Origin: an uncultured Actinomyces sp.
GTDB taxonomy: Bacteria; Actinomycetota; Actinomycetes; Actinomycetales; Actinomycetaceae
Direction: 5' to 3'
Assembly (NCBI GenBank): GCA_915063485.1
Contig: CAJZDJ010000024.1
Coordinates: 1-22,951, forward strand
DNA length: 22,951 nt
Part shown: piece after piece, positions 1 through 8,148 of the stretch
Layout: every line of letters begins with the position of its first letter
How positions within the stretch are numbered: position 1 is the stretch's first letter
Notes under the pieces: generated by a model
What the model saw: the letters and a program-made list of their open reading frames with translations, nothing else
Database searches by the model: none
Told to the model about the DNA's origin: nothing
Translations under genes and position numbers: made by a program

Positions 1-31
1 CCCTATAAAACCCCATGGAATTTTTATAGGG
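1..31 (-). terminator. Hairpin after adnB, possible terminator at window edge
   Basis: A 10-bp perfect inverted repeat, CCCTATAAAA (1-10) with TTTTATAGGG (22-31), lies about 37 bases downstream of the adnB stop codon on the minus strand. The 11-base loop contains the palindrome CCATGG. The stem is AT-rich at its inner part. Because the window ends here, a following U-tract cannot be seen, so the terminator call is an inference. It could also be an operator for a gene outside the window. Confidence 0.45.
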
Positions 32-67
32 AAGGGATGATTTTGCCTGTGTTTGTCTGTGCCTGAG

Positions 68-3000
68 TTAGTGCTGAGCGCGCAGGGTTTCTAGGCGCTC
101 CTTGAAGACATCTAGGCCAATGATTTGGCGCGGTCGCAGCTCATCAACGTGGCCGTCTTGCACATACACATAGGCCGCGCGCACCTGGCTGATATCCACG
201 CCTTGGCTGGCCGCCCAGGCGTGCACATACAGTGAAAGTTGATCTACCCGCACGCGCTGACCACCGGTTTTCCAGTCCACAATCAGCCACTGGGCACGGC
301 CTTTTTCAACCGCTTTAAACACGGCGTCAATACGGCAACGCACATTGAATCCAGCCAACCTAATTTCCTGGTCAATTTCGGTGGCGTAGGGACTATAGCC
401 TTGTAGTATCTCCAGTTCAGCGACGTTATCAAGCCAGTCGTTAACCTGCTTGCGGTCAGCGGGGCTCAGGCGGTCACTGCCGGCTTCAGCTAACGAAAGC
501 AAAGTGCCTTCACTGTTTAGACGCTGCGACATTTCCTCATGGAAGGCTGTACCTAACCGCGCTGCCTTGGAAGGTGGCGGCGGCAAGGGGCGACGTAAAG
601 ACATGATGAAGTCTTCTTTACCCACTTTGGCCATGGCCGTGGCAGCCAGGTGACTAGGCAAAACAATTTCCTGCCCGTTTTCTTGGCGGATTTGGCGCTC
701 TTGCAGCAGCAGGCGGGCTTGGCGCCACCAATCATCAAGCTGCGGCGCTAAACCTTCCGGTATTTGTAAAGCCTCTTCGGAGCCAGCACCCTGGCAGCCG
801 CCTGCCGCGCTGACTAGGGCAGCTGCGCGCAGCCGCAAACTCAGCCCAGCCTGCTTGCCCAGCACAGCTTGGCCCGTACCGGCTTGGTCTGGCCCTGCTT
901 GGCCTGGTTCAGCTTGGCCTGGTTCAACGGCACCTACCTCGCCAGGCTCTGCAACACCTGGCTCTTCCAGGCTGGCCAGGGCGTCGAGCTGGTGCGGCCA
1001 TACAGACACCGAGCTTTGGTCTAAGGCGCGATTGCTTAAATCATCGTCGCGTTCATCATCTGCTAGGAACTGCACCATCTGTGAACGCTCTAGCTCTTTC
1101 AAAAACCGGCTGGTCATCTTGGGGGTCTTTGAAAGCGCCGCATAGTGGCTGGTAGTCAGCAGCAGCTGGCTGCGGGCCCGAGTGTAGGCCACATAGGCCA
1201 GGCGCCGCTCCTCAGCCACCTCCCATTTACCAAGCTCACTGCGGTATTCCTCGCCGGCAGCCAAAATCGCATCTTTACCGGCCTGGGGGCTAAGCCCAAT
1301 GAATGGGCACGGCGGCAGTGAGTCATAGTCGCGGCGCAGGGTATGGGGGAACTCGCTCACCTGGGTGATCCAGCTGTTTGCCAGCACCGTGTAGTCCTCT
1401 TTAGGCCGGCTACGGTAGCTGGGGAAATTGGCTTCCACCAGGCCGGGAACCACCACTATGTCCCATTCCAAACCTTTGGAGGCGTGCACGGTTAGCACTT
1501 GCACCGCGCCGAGGGCGGGCTCAACTTCAGGTAGTTCCAGCCCGCGTTCTTGGTCTTGGGCCGCGTTTAGCCAGCCTAAGAACACTTGCGCCCCAGCTTC
1601 AGGGTTTTGGGCTTTGAACGACGTCGCCTGGGCTCGCAGCGCTGCTAGCGCCCGCGCCCCCACCTCATTTACATCCACGCGCGCAGCAGCTTCAACATCC
1701 AACCCCAGGGCGCGCTCAGCCCAGGAGATGAAGTCCACCAGTTCCAAGTTGGCAGCGGCATTAGCTTCTTGCAGTATGCGCCCTAGGCGTTTGGCTTGGT
1801 ATAGGCCCGCCGGTGACAGCGTGCAGGCATATTTTTTGCAGAAAGCTTCAAATGCTGCAAAGTTAACCACTATCTCGCTTAGGGCCTCAGCTAGTAGCGG
1901 CTCAGCGCTACTTTGCCCAGTGTTAGCGCGGGCGTTAACCAGCTCGCGGGCAAAGCTCCACACCACGTCTAGATCGGCGGCGTCGATCCCTACCAGGTCA
2001 ATTAGCCGCATTAAGCGGTCGGCGCTGGTGGGGTCTAAAGCCACGCTCATCAGGGCGCGCACGTCAGCCACTTCGGGCACATCCAGCAGGCCACCTAAAC
2101 CCACCACCTCTACCGGGATGCCACGCTCAATCAGGGCGGCCACGATCGGGGTGAATTGGCTGCGGGTACGGCATAGCACCGCCATGGATTTGCTTGGAGA
2201 CCAACGCTGGGCCAGGAATTTAGCAATCAGCTCAGCTTCAGCCAGGCCATCTTGCACTCTGGCAGCCCACACTTTGCCGCGCTCATCGCCCACCCCGGGG
2301 CGTTTAACCAGTTTTTCTACTTTCACCTGACCACTGGCACGCAGCGGGTCACTGATGCGGTTGGCTGCCTGCAAGATTTGTGGATCGTTACGCCAGGCAG
2401 TGGATAGCTGCAGCACCGGGCCGGCGCCGTTGCTGAAGTGGCGGTGGAACTGGCCTAGCGCCGCTGAGCTGGCGCCGCGCCAACCATAAATGGCCTGGTT
2501 GGGGTCACCTACGGCCACCACTCCGCAGCCGGCAAAGAGGCTGGAGAGCAAAATGGTTTGCGCCACCGAGGTGTCTTGGAACTCATCTAGCAGCACCGCT
2601 TTGAAGCGGTCACGGTATTGAGCGATTACGCGCGGCCCCACCCGCTCATCAGTAACGATCCGGCAGGCCAGCGCCACCTGGTCACCAAAGTCCACCAGCG
2701 AGTTTTCACGCTTGTAGTCAATGTAGCGCTCCACCAAATCCAGCACCTGGATACGTTTAGTCATGGCTGGCAGGCTTTTGGCGTCAATGGCTTTGGCAGC
2801 CCCACGCACTGAGCGCAGGTCTTTTAGACTCTGGCCAAGATCTTCCATCAGTTCGCGGGCTTCATCTACGCTAAGTAAGTTTTCGTTAAGCGAGTTGGCT
2901 ACCTGCAGGGCTAGTTCGGTGGCTGAATCTAGGGAACTGAAGGGTTCTTCAAATTCTTGGCCCCAGTTTTCCATCAGCTCATACATGATCTGCCAGGAGC

Positions 3001-3493
3001 TGGCGGGGGTCAGTACGGCGGTATCGGTTTCCAGGCCTACTTCTAGGCCCCATTCGCGCACTAGGGAGCCGGCAAAGGAGTTGTAGGTGGCTACGGTGGC
3101 CTCCCCTGCCACCGCTGTGAGCTCTTGGCCCTGGCCGCTACTTGACGGTGTCCAGCCAGGATAGCGGTACAGCTGCCCGAGCCGGTTTTCGATGCGTTCG
3201 CGCAGCTCATGGGTGGCTTTACGGGTGAAGGTTAGACCCAGTACTTGGCTAGGGTCCACCTGCCCCGTGGCCACCAGGTAGGTTACGCGCGCACTCATGG
3301 TGGCGGTTTTACCTGAGCCGGCCCCGGCCACCACCAAAGTTGGTTTTAGGGGCGCAGTAATTACCTTCTCTTGCTGATCAGTGGGCATATGCTTTTCACC
3401 CAACGCCGTAAATAGCTGATCAGGGGTTAAGCGTTGCGGCGGCGCTGGTAGGGCCAGGAACTGGGTCCCGGCTGCTGGTTTTGGTGCGCTCAT
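68..3493 (-). CDS. adnB: AdnB-type ATP-dependent DNA helicase/nuclease (UvrD-like motor plus RecB-family nuclease)
   Basis: This is the second subunit of the actinobacterial AdnAB motor-nuclease, which resects double-strand breaks for recombination in place of RecBCD or AddAB. The 1141-residue protein has an intact SF1 motor: Q-motif near residue 40, Walker A GAGSGKT at about 57-63, DEFQD near 302, GDPNQAIYGWRG near 327, TVHASKGLEWD near 665 and a motif VI RLAYVAYTRA near 765. The C-terminal nuclease keeps GTAFH (near 980), a D-x-K core VDWKTG (near 1075) and QLSLY (near 1086), so both activities look functional. A linker near residues 855-875 contains four pentapeptide repeats (EPGQA-like). 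The ATG overlaps the adnA stop by 4 bases (ATGA), so translation is coupled. Assignment as AdnB rests on gene order and the intact motor. A generic UvrD/PcrA-nuclease label would also be fair. Confidence 0.9.
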   Translation of the reverse strand: MSAPKPAAGTQFLALPAPPQRLTPDQLFTALGEKHMPTDQQEKVITAPLKPTLVVAGAGSGKTATMSARVTYLVATGQVDPSQVLGLTFTRKATHELRERIENRLGQLYRYPGWTPSSSGQGQELTAVAGEATVATYNSFAGSLVREWGLEVGLETDTAVLTPASSWQIMYELMENWGQEFEEPFSSLDSATELALQVANSLNENLLSVDEARELMEDLGQSLKDLRSVRGAAKAIDAKSLPAMTKRIQVLDLVERYIDYKRENSLVDFGDQVALACRIVTDERVGPRVIAQYRDRFKAVLLDEFQDTSVAQTILLSSLFAGCGVVAVGDPNQAIYGWRGASSAALGQFHRHFSNGAGPVLQLSTAWRNDPQILQAANRISDPLRASGQVKVEKLVKRPGVGDERGKVWAARVQDGLAEAELIAKFLAQRWSPSKSMAVLCRTRSQFTPIVAALIERGIPVEVVGLGGLLDVPEVADVRALMSVALDPTSADRLMRLIDLVGIDAADLDVVWSFARELVNARANTGQSSAEPLLAEALSEIVVNFAAFEAFCKKYACTLSPAGLYQAKRLGRILQEANAAANLELVDFISWAERALGLDVEAAARVDVNEVGARALAALRAQATSFKAQNPEAGAQVFLGWLNAAQDQERGLELPEVEPALGAVQVLTVHASKGLEWDIVVVPGLVEANFPSYRSRPKEDYTVLANSWITQVSEFPHTLRRDYDSLPPCPFIGLSPQAGKDAILAAGEEYRSELGKWEVAEERRLAYVAYTRARSQLLLTTSHYAALSKTPKMTSRFLKELERSQMVQFLADDERDDDLSNRALDQSSVSVWPHQLDALASLEEPGVAEPGEVGAVEPGQAEPGQAGPDQAGTGQAVLGKQAGLSLRLRAAALVSAAGGCQGAGSEEALQIPEGLAPQLDDWWRQARLLLQERQIRQENGQEIVLPSHLAATAMAKVGKEDFIMSLRRPLPPPPSKAARLGTAFHEEMSQRLNSEGTLLSLAEAGSDRLSPADRKQVNDWLDNVAELEILQGYSPYATEIDQEIRLAGFNVRCRIDAVFKAVEKGRAQWLIVDWKTGGQRVRVDQLSLYVHAWAASQGVDISQVRAAYVYVQDGHVDELRPRQIIGLDVFKERLETLRAQH
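868..927 (-). repeat. Tandem 15-bp repeat, four units, inside adnB
   Basis: Four head-to-tail 15-base units at 868-882, 883-897, 898-912 and 913-927. The last two differ at a single base (CTTGGCCTGGTTCAG and CTTGGCCTGGTTCAA on the plus strand). They encode Gly/Pro/Gln/Ala pentapeptides in the linker between the helicase and nuclease modules. The unit length is a multiple of three, so copy-number changes would keep the frame. Confidence 0.85.
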
Positions 3494-6400
3494 AGGTAGT
3501 TCTGATCGCTTAGGGCGGGGCAGAAATCTTGGTAGGCGCAGTGGCGGCAGTGTTCTCCGGTGCGCGCCTGATAGCTGGGCCCTAAACTGTCGCGGGCGGC
3601 GGCGCTGATCAGGTCCGTGTCCCAGCCTTGGCCAGTTTCTAGGTAGTCACTGGGGGCTAATTCGCGCGAGCCGGGATAGGTTAAAGCATCCACCTGGGCT
3701 TTTTTGTTTTCTTTACCCAGCATGATGAGCGCCCCACCATGCACGTTTTCGCCGCGCGCCTGTAGGGCTACACGGTAAGTGGCCAGCTGAGCGTTGGTTT
3801 GGGCGCCGGCAGAGTCCACACTGGCGCCGGTTTTAAAGTCGATTACGTCTATGCCTTGACTGGTGTGTTCTAGGCGGTCTGCGCGCCCGGAAATTTTGAT
3901 TTTAAGCGGGGCGCCATCCACTTCTAGTTCCACCTGAGCGCGCACTGGGCACTCCACTTCTACCTGCATGTTTGCGGGACTGTTGGCCAGGTAAAGGGCC
4001 AGGTTTTCCACCATTTTCTCTACTCGTTGGTTTTCTTGGCGCCCATACCAACCCCCGGGTAGCTGCAGGCTGGAGCGTTCACGATAGAACAGGTCTAGTA
4101 GCTGTTCGCGACTCAACCCATGTTCTTGACCTTGCTGGGCCAGCCAGTGGATTAGCGCCCCGATCTGCTGGGCGCTGGAGCTTGCCGGCGAGCCCCCGTG
4201 ACGTTGCAAATACCAGCGCAGCGGGCAGGTTTCAATGTTTTCCACGTCTGAGGGTGAAAGTCTCGCCCCGCGTTGGCGGGCTTGGTTTACGCGCTGGGCT
4301 TGTAATTGTTTAAGGGCGACGACGGCGTGGGCGGCCACCTGCGTGCCCAGGCGGTCTTGGCTTTCTAGCTGGGCAGGCAGCTCGGTGAGGAATTGACTGG
4401 CCCCAGCGATCCCCAGCCAGCTGCGTGGATCGGCTCCGGGCACCCCACGCTGGGCCAGGGCGGCTAGTAGCGCAGCGATTTGGGGGGCCTCGGTACCGTT
4501 GTTGTGTTTTAAATCAAGCATTAGTTGCCTACGCAGCGTAGCTACCAGGCCGCGCAGAGTGTAGGCTCCGCCGGGCTGGATTGGTTCAACCGGGACACCA
4601 CTTTGGCGGCTTAGGTAGTTGAAGAAACTGGAGGGTCCCTGCTCGCCACCGTTAACTGCCCCCAGCCACAGTTGACTGTTGGCCCGTGACATGGCGGCCA
4701 CCAGCAGGCGCATCTCGTCACTGCAAATCTGGGCGCGGGCTTGCGCCAGGGCTTGGGGGTCCAAGCTGGCAGTTAAGCTAGCTAAGTTGACAGTGTCAGC
4801 TATACGTTGGGAGACAATGTCGGTTAGTAAACCGGTTTGGGTAAGGCTGTCACGTAGGCGCAGGTTAGGCCACACGCCGTCGTCGATACCTAAAACCGCC
4901 ACAAACTCCCACTGACGCCCCGCACAGGCCGCCACCGTCAGCACCGAAACACCCTGTGGACGCGCCCCTAGAGCCGCCACCGAGTCTGAGGCCACCTGCT
5001 GGGCCTCTAGCTCATCAAGGAACTGCTGACCGGGGGCTGAAGGATTGCGTTCACTCCACACCTCTAGGCGTTTAAACAGGGAGATAACCACGTCCAGATC
5101 ATGATCGGCGCGTTGGCGCAGCAGCGAGTCGGCCTCAATGTCTAGGGCCAGTTGACGCCAGTATTGGGCTTTGCCGCTGGCCTGCCAGGCCCCCCACACC
5201 AGGGCCTCTAGCCCTTGGCTACGTTCTTTAGCCAGGGCCTCATTAATGGCTTGGGCTACTTTAGCTTTGGCTGCCAAGGTGGGGGCTGCTTCTAGCTGGT
5301 CAAACAGCTCAGTGTCGCTAAGCACTCGGGTGCTTAGGTGATCTGGGCTCTCCCCCAAAATACGTCGCAGCCGACGTAGCTCAATGGCACTAAAGCCCAC
5401 CAGGGGACTTAGTAGCAGGGCGCGGGCTGCTTCTTCTTGCACCACGGCCACGCCCAGTAGCTGCTCTAGGGCGGCGCGGGCGCAGTCAAGTAGGGCCTTC
5501 GCGGCTGGTTCACTGCGCAGCAGTAGGGCGGGGGTGTCTGGGGCTAGGGGTACTCCGCCTCGGCGTAGTTCTTGGCGGATCAGCTCCACCGAGCTGCTTT
5601 GGCGCACAATCACCGCCATTTGCCCCCAGGCCAGGCCTTGTTCTAGATGCAGTGAGCGCATATGTGCGGCCACGGCACCCACCTGGACAGTGTCATCTGG
5701 GGCTATTTTGAAGCACACGCTTTGGCTGTTTTGCGCCAAATGCTGGTAGTTGGGGCTGCGTTGGCTGATGCATCCGGCTACCTGTACTTGCTGCACGGCC
5801 AGTTCAATTAGAGCAGCGATTTGGCGTGAGCCGCGATGTACTTGCGGCAGAGTTAGGGCCACGGCGTCAAAGTCGCGTGCGGCGCTGGCCAGCATTAGTG
5901 GGTCACCGCCACGGAAGGTTTCAACCGCCTCGTCGGGGTTGCCTAACACCACTATTTGGGTGCTGTCCCTGCTCCCGACGCCACCAGGCTCCCCAGCATC
6001 GAGGCCAGCGCTTGGCATCTGGCCAGCCGACCAGCCTTGTCCCTCAGCCTCGCCAAGGTTTAGGGCAGCTAAAGCCTGCAGTAGGCGGGCGGTGGCCGCC
6101 GTGCAGTCTTGGTAGTCATCTACCACCACTAGATCTGGCAGCTGTGGTGGGGCGGTTACATCGGCTTGATACCAATGCTCTAGCGCATATAGGGCCCGAT
6201 CTTGCAGGCGGGCGGTGTCTAGTTTCAGCGCCATGGCCCGGTTGGCGGCGCTGATGTCACTTTGGCTGTCCCACAGTTTTAACAGTGGCGCCGCCTCACA
6301 CCACAGTTGTACCTGGGCGGCCTGGCCCAGTTGCTCTAGCAGCTGGTAGTCAACCCCCAGCTCACCGCAGCGCGAGAACAGGTTACGGATTTGGGCGCGA

Positions 6401-6936
6401 AAACCGCGTGTTTGGGTTACTTCAGCTGGTTGAGACCAGCTGACCTGGCCAATTAGCTGCTCTAGAGCGGCGTCCTCATCAGCGCCCATCAGCAACACCG
6501 GGGCTGGCAGGGGTTGTAGGCGTTGGCTAAACCACTGGCTTAGGATGCGCAGGGCAAAGGCCGCCGGGGTAAACACGCGCGGGGTGTCTACCTGCACTGA
6601 CGCCGCCGGACCGGTCTGGGCTGGGCTGGGCTGAGTTTGGGGTGACTGCGACGCCGCTTGGCCCTGGCGGTTAGCCAACTGGGTTTGGGCTTGCACCAAA
6701 TAGGTGCGCAGTTGATCTGCACGCACGCGCGTGGGGCTAAGCAACACTGCTTGACGCCCCTGCGCCACCGCCTGGGCCACCAGGGACACCGCTAAAGTAG
6801 TTTTGCCACTGCCCGGCGCCCCCAAAGCCACCAAATTTCGCCCTTCGCCAACTAGCTGGGAGGCTTTAGTGGTGAAAGCGTCTGGTTGTGGCAGCTCAAA
6901 GCGCTGCGATGGCGGCGTTAAGCAGAATTTGCTCAT
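3490..6936 (-). CDS. adnA: AdnA-type helicase/nuclease subunit with degenerate motor and Fe-S nuclease domain
   Basis: First gene of the adnAB operon, about 1148 residues. Walker A GAPGSGKT is intact near residue 45, but the other motor motifs have drifted: DDYQD instead of DEFQD (near 272), GNPDEAVETFRG instead of GDPDQSIYRFRG (near 330), and TVAACAGRQWEF where TVHxxKGLEWD is expected (near 668). This fits a weak or structural motor beside a fully equipped AdnB. The C-terminal nuclease keeps GALIHW, VIDFKTG (near 1030) and QLATY. It also has a first cysteine in ETCPLRWYL (near 899) and CRHCAYQDFC at the end, the C-(n)-C-x2-C-x5-C spacing of AddB-type 4Fe-4S nuclease domains. A Gln/Pro/Ala-rich insertion follows the first motor block. 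I chose the ATG at 6936. An in-frame GTG at 6963 would add nine residues, and neither start has a clear ribosome-binding site. Confidence 0.85.
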   Translation of the reverse strand: MSKFCLTPPSQRFELPQPDAFTTKASQLVGEGRNLVALGAPGSGKTTLAVSLVAQAVAQGRQAVLLSPTRVRADQLRTYLVQAQTQLANRQGQAASQSPQTQPSPAQTGPAASVQVDTPRVFTPAAFALRILSQWFSQRLQPLPAPVLLMGADEDAALEQLIGQVSWSQPAEVTQTRGFRAQIRNLFSRCGELGVDYQLLEQLGQAAQVQLWCEAAPLLKLWDSQSDISAANRAMALKLDTARLQDRALYALEHWYQADVTAPPQLPDLVVVDDYQDCTAATARLLQALAALNLGEAEGQGWSAGQMPSAGLDAGEPGGVGSRDSTQIVVLGNPDEAVETFRGGDPLMLASAARDFDAVALTLPQVHRGSRQIAALIELAVQQVQVAGCISQRSPNYQHLAQNSQSVCFKIAPDDTVQVGAVAAHMRSLHLEQGLAWGQMAVIVRQSSSVELIRQELRRGGVPLAPDTPALLLRSEPAAKALLDCARAALEQLLGVAVVQEEAARALLLSPLVGFSAIELRRLRRILGESPDHLSTRVLSDTELFDQLEAAPTLAAKAKVAQAINEALAKERSQGLEALVWGAWQASGKAQYWRQLALDIEADSLLRQRADHDLDVVISLFKRLEVWSERNPSAPGQQFLDELEAQQVASDSVAALGARPQGVSVLTVAACAGRQWEFVAVLGIDDGVWPNLRLRDSLTQTGLLTDIVSQRIADTVNLASLTASLDPQALAQARAQICSDEMRLLVAAMSRANSQLWLGAVNGGEQGPSSFFNYLSRQSGVPVEPIQPGGAYTLRGLVATLRRQLMLDLKHNNGTEAPQIAALLAALAQRGVPGADPRSWLGIAGASQFLTELPAQLESQDRLGTQVAAHAVVALKQLQAQRVNQARQRGARLSPSDVENIETCPLRWYLQRHGGSPASSSAQQIGALIHWLAQQGQEHGLSREQLLDLFYRERSSLQLPGGWYGRQENQRVEKMVENLALYLANSPANMQVEVECPVRAQVELEVDGAPLKIKISGRADRLEHTSQGIDVIDFKTGASVDSAGAQTNAQLATYRVALQARGENVHGGALIMLGKENKKAQVDALTYPGSRELAPSDYLETGQGWDTDLISAAARDSLGPSYQARTGEHCRHCAYQDFCPALSDQNYL

Positions 6937-7057
6937 GTAACTATTGGAACACAGCTTATACACGCCAATTCGTGTATTTTTTGCATTGCAGTAGCATTAT
7001 GTAAGTAAATTTCCCGCATTCCCTGCCGGCCCACTACTTCTTTACTAGGAGCTTTAC

Positions 7058-7276
7058 ATGCAGGTCACCATCGGCATCACCAACGTTGCGCGCGAGCTAA
7101 CCTTCGAGACCAATGACAGCCAAGAGCGCGTACTTTCCACCATTAAGGCCGCTCAGGGCTCCCCCGCCGTTGTTCTCGACGACGACAAGGGCCGCAAGGT
7201 TTATGTGCCCACCTCCGCTATTGCCTACGTAGTGCTGGGTGAAAGCGAGCCGCGTCGCGTGGGCTTCGCCCTGTGA
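7058..7276 (+). CDS. DUF3107 family protein
   Basis: A 72-residue protein of a small family found almost only in actinobacteria (Rv3208A/TB9.4 in M. tuberculosis, from memory). The N-terminus MQVTIGITNVARELTFET and the middle motif DDDKGRKVYVPTSAIAYV are typical of the family. Function is unknown. Translation is supported by AGGAG at 7047-7051, six bases before the ATG. It is transcribed away from adnA, with about 120 bases between the two starts, and ends at a strong intrinsic terminator shared with the converging ferritin-fold gene. Confidence 0.85.
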   Translation: MQVTIGITNVARELTFETNDSQERVLSTIKAAQGSPAVVLDDDKGRKVYVPTSAIAYVVLGESEPRRVGFAL

Positions 7277-7349
7277 TTCTTCAGGCGCCGCTAGGTAGCC
7301 ACTCTTTAGGCGCCCCTAGGCGCCGCGACGCCAGCTAGAGGCGCACACA

Positions 7350-7384
7350 AAACCCCACCGGCCTAGCCGGTGGGGTTTGTTTTT
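7350..7384 (+). terminator. Intrinsic terminator of the DUF3107 gene, probably bidirectional
   Basis: A 10-bp GC-rich stem (7353-7362 with 7366-7375) with a 3-base loop is extended by three A-T pairs and followed by TTTGTTTTT. On the other strand the stem is followed by TTTTGTGTG, so it may also stop transcription of the ferritin-fold gene that ends at 7397. Confidence 0.9.
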
Positions 7385-7396
7385 ATGCAGATAGCC

Positions 7397-8044
7397 TCAT
7401 ACGCGCAGGCCCAGGCCCTTCATGCGGGTGGCCGCCCCAGCAGACAGGGCGTCGTGGTAGCCCTGGCGGGCGGCGTCGTCGGCAGCTAAACCCTTAAAAC
7501 GTGCCAGCAAAGCGTGGAAAGTACCCACTTCCTCACCAACCACGCGCCGCCCCCACAGCCCCAGGCGGGCCGCCAGCTGCGGGTCAGAACCGGCTGCACC
7601 CAAAATGCTGGCAGAAGCAAAAGCATCCAGCTCACGGTGGTCCAGATAGGGCGCCAGCTCAGAGGCCAGCGCCGGGGGCAGCAGCGAAACCGCGTGGGCC
7701 GCAAAGTCGCCCAGCAAACCCATACCCAAATAAGTTTTAAGCACGCGCTCAGGCCAGTCAGCCGGGCGAGTGCGCTCATCGTAATCACCCAGCGCCCCCA
7801 TAAACGGCTGTGCATTATCTAGCGCATCCACCCCTAGCTCACGGCTACGGGTAGAAACCGCCTTAAAATCCTGCGTGGTTTGGGCACTTAGCCGCATCAA
7901 CGCGGCCCGCGTGACCATGTCGGGAGCCATATAAGCATCCTTGCCCAGGCGAATGGATTGCACCGATAAAGACCAGGTAACCAGCCCAGCCACCAAATTA
8001 AACGCGGGGGCCCCAGAGGCTGAAACATTAGAAGCAGTGTCCAT
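7397..8044 (-). CDS. Ferritin-like fold protein (MiaE-like family)
   Basis: A 215-residue protein matching the actinobacterial MiaE-like ferritin-fold family that sits beside DUF3107 and a DEAD-box helicase (Rv3210c position in M. tuberculosis, from memory). Family-like segments include RLGKDAYMAPDMVTRAALMRLSA near residue 32, DALDNAQPFMGALGDYDERTRPADWPE in the middle, and LGLWGRRVVGEEVG near residue 162. Proteins of this fold usually bind a di-iron centre through ExxH motifs. I find no ExxH anywhere in this protein: the helix that should carry it reads SAQTTQDFKAV. It may therefore be non-catalytic. The start is the ATG at 8044, which has no Shine-Dalgarno but has TAAACT exactly 6 bases upstream, suggesting a leaderless mRNA. 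Confidence 0.75.
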   Translation of the reverse strand: MDTASNVSASGAPAFNLVAGLVTWSLSVQSIRLGKDAYMAPDMVTRAALMRLSAQTTQDFKAVSTRSRELGVDALDNAQPFMGALGDYDERTRPADWPERVLKTYLGMGLLGDFAAHAVSLLPPALASELAPYLDHRELDAFASASILGAAGSDPQLAARLGLWGRRVVGEEVGTFHALLARFKGLAADDAARQGYHDALSAGAATRMKGLGLRV

Positions 8045-8050
8045 GGCAAC

Positions 8051-8056
8051 AGTTTA
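8051..8056 (-). promoter_or_regulatory. Predicted -10 box for a leaderless ferritin-fold mRNA
   Basis: TAAACT on the minus strand, separated by GTTGCC (6 bases) from the ATG at 8044. This spacing would place the transcription start at or next to the A of the start codon. No clear -35 box is seen. Confidence 0.55.
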
Positions 8057-8148
8057 GTCAAAGCCGCTCACATTAGTGAGGCGCTGACGTGAACTACCCC
8101 ATTTCCACTGCCATAAAGCCAAAAAAGCGCCTAAAGTTGAAGGCATAT

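Noticed and set aside
1428..2330. A 300-residue plus-strand open frame inside adnB
   Set aside because: It is antisense to a well-supported helicase gene, Ser/Arg/Ala-rich with no recognisable domain, and explained by GC-rich codon structure on the other strand.
6937..6963. A longer AdnA starting at GTG 6963
   Set aside because: It adds nine residues with no ribosome-binding site, and its first codons overlap a TATAAG that could be a promoter element. ATG 6936 is the simpler choice, though not proven.
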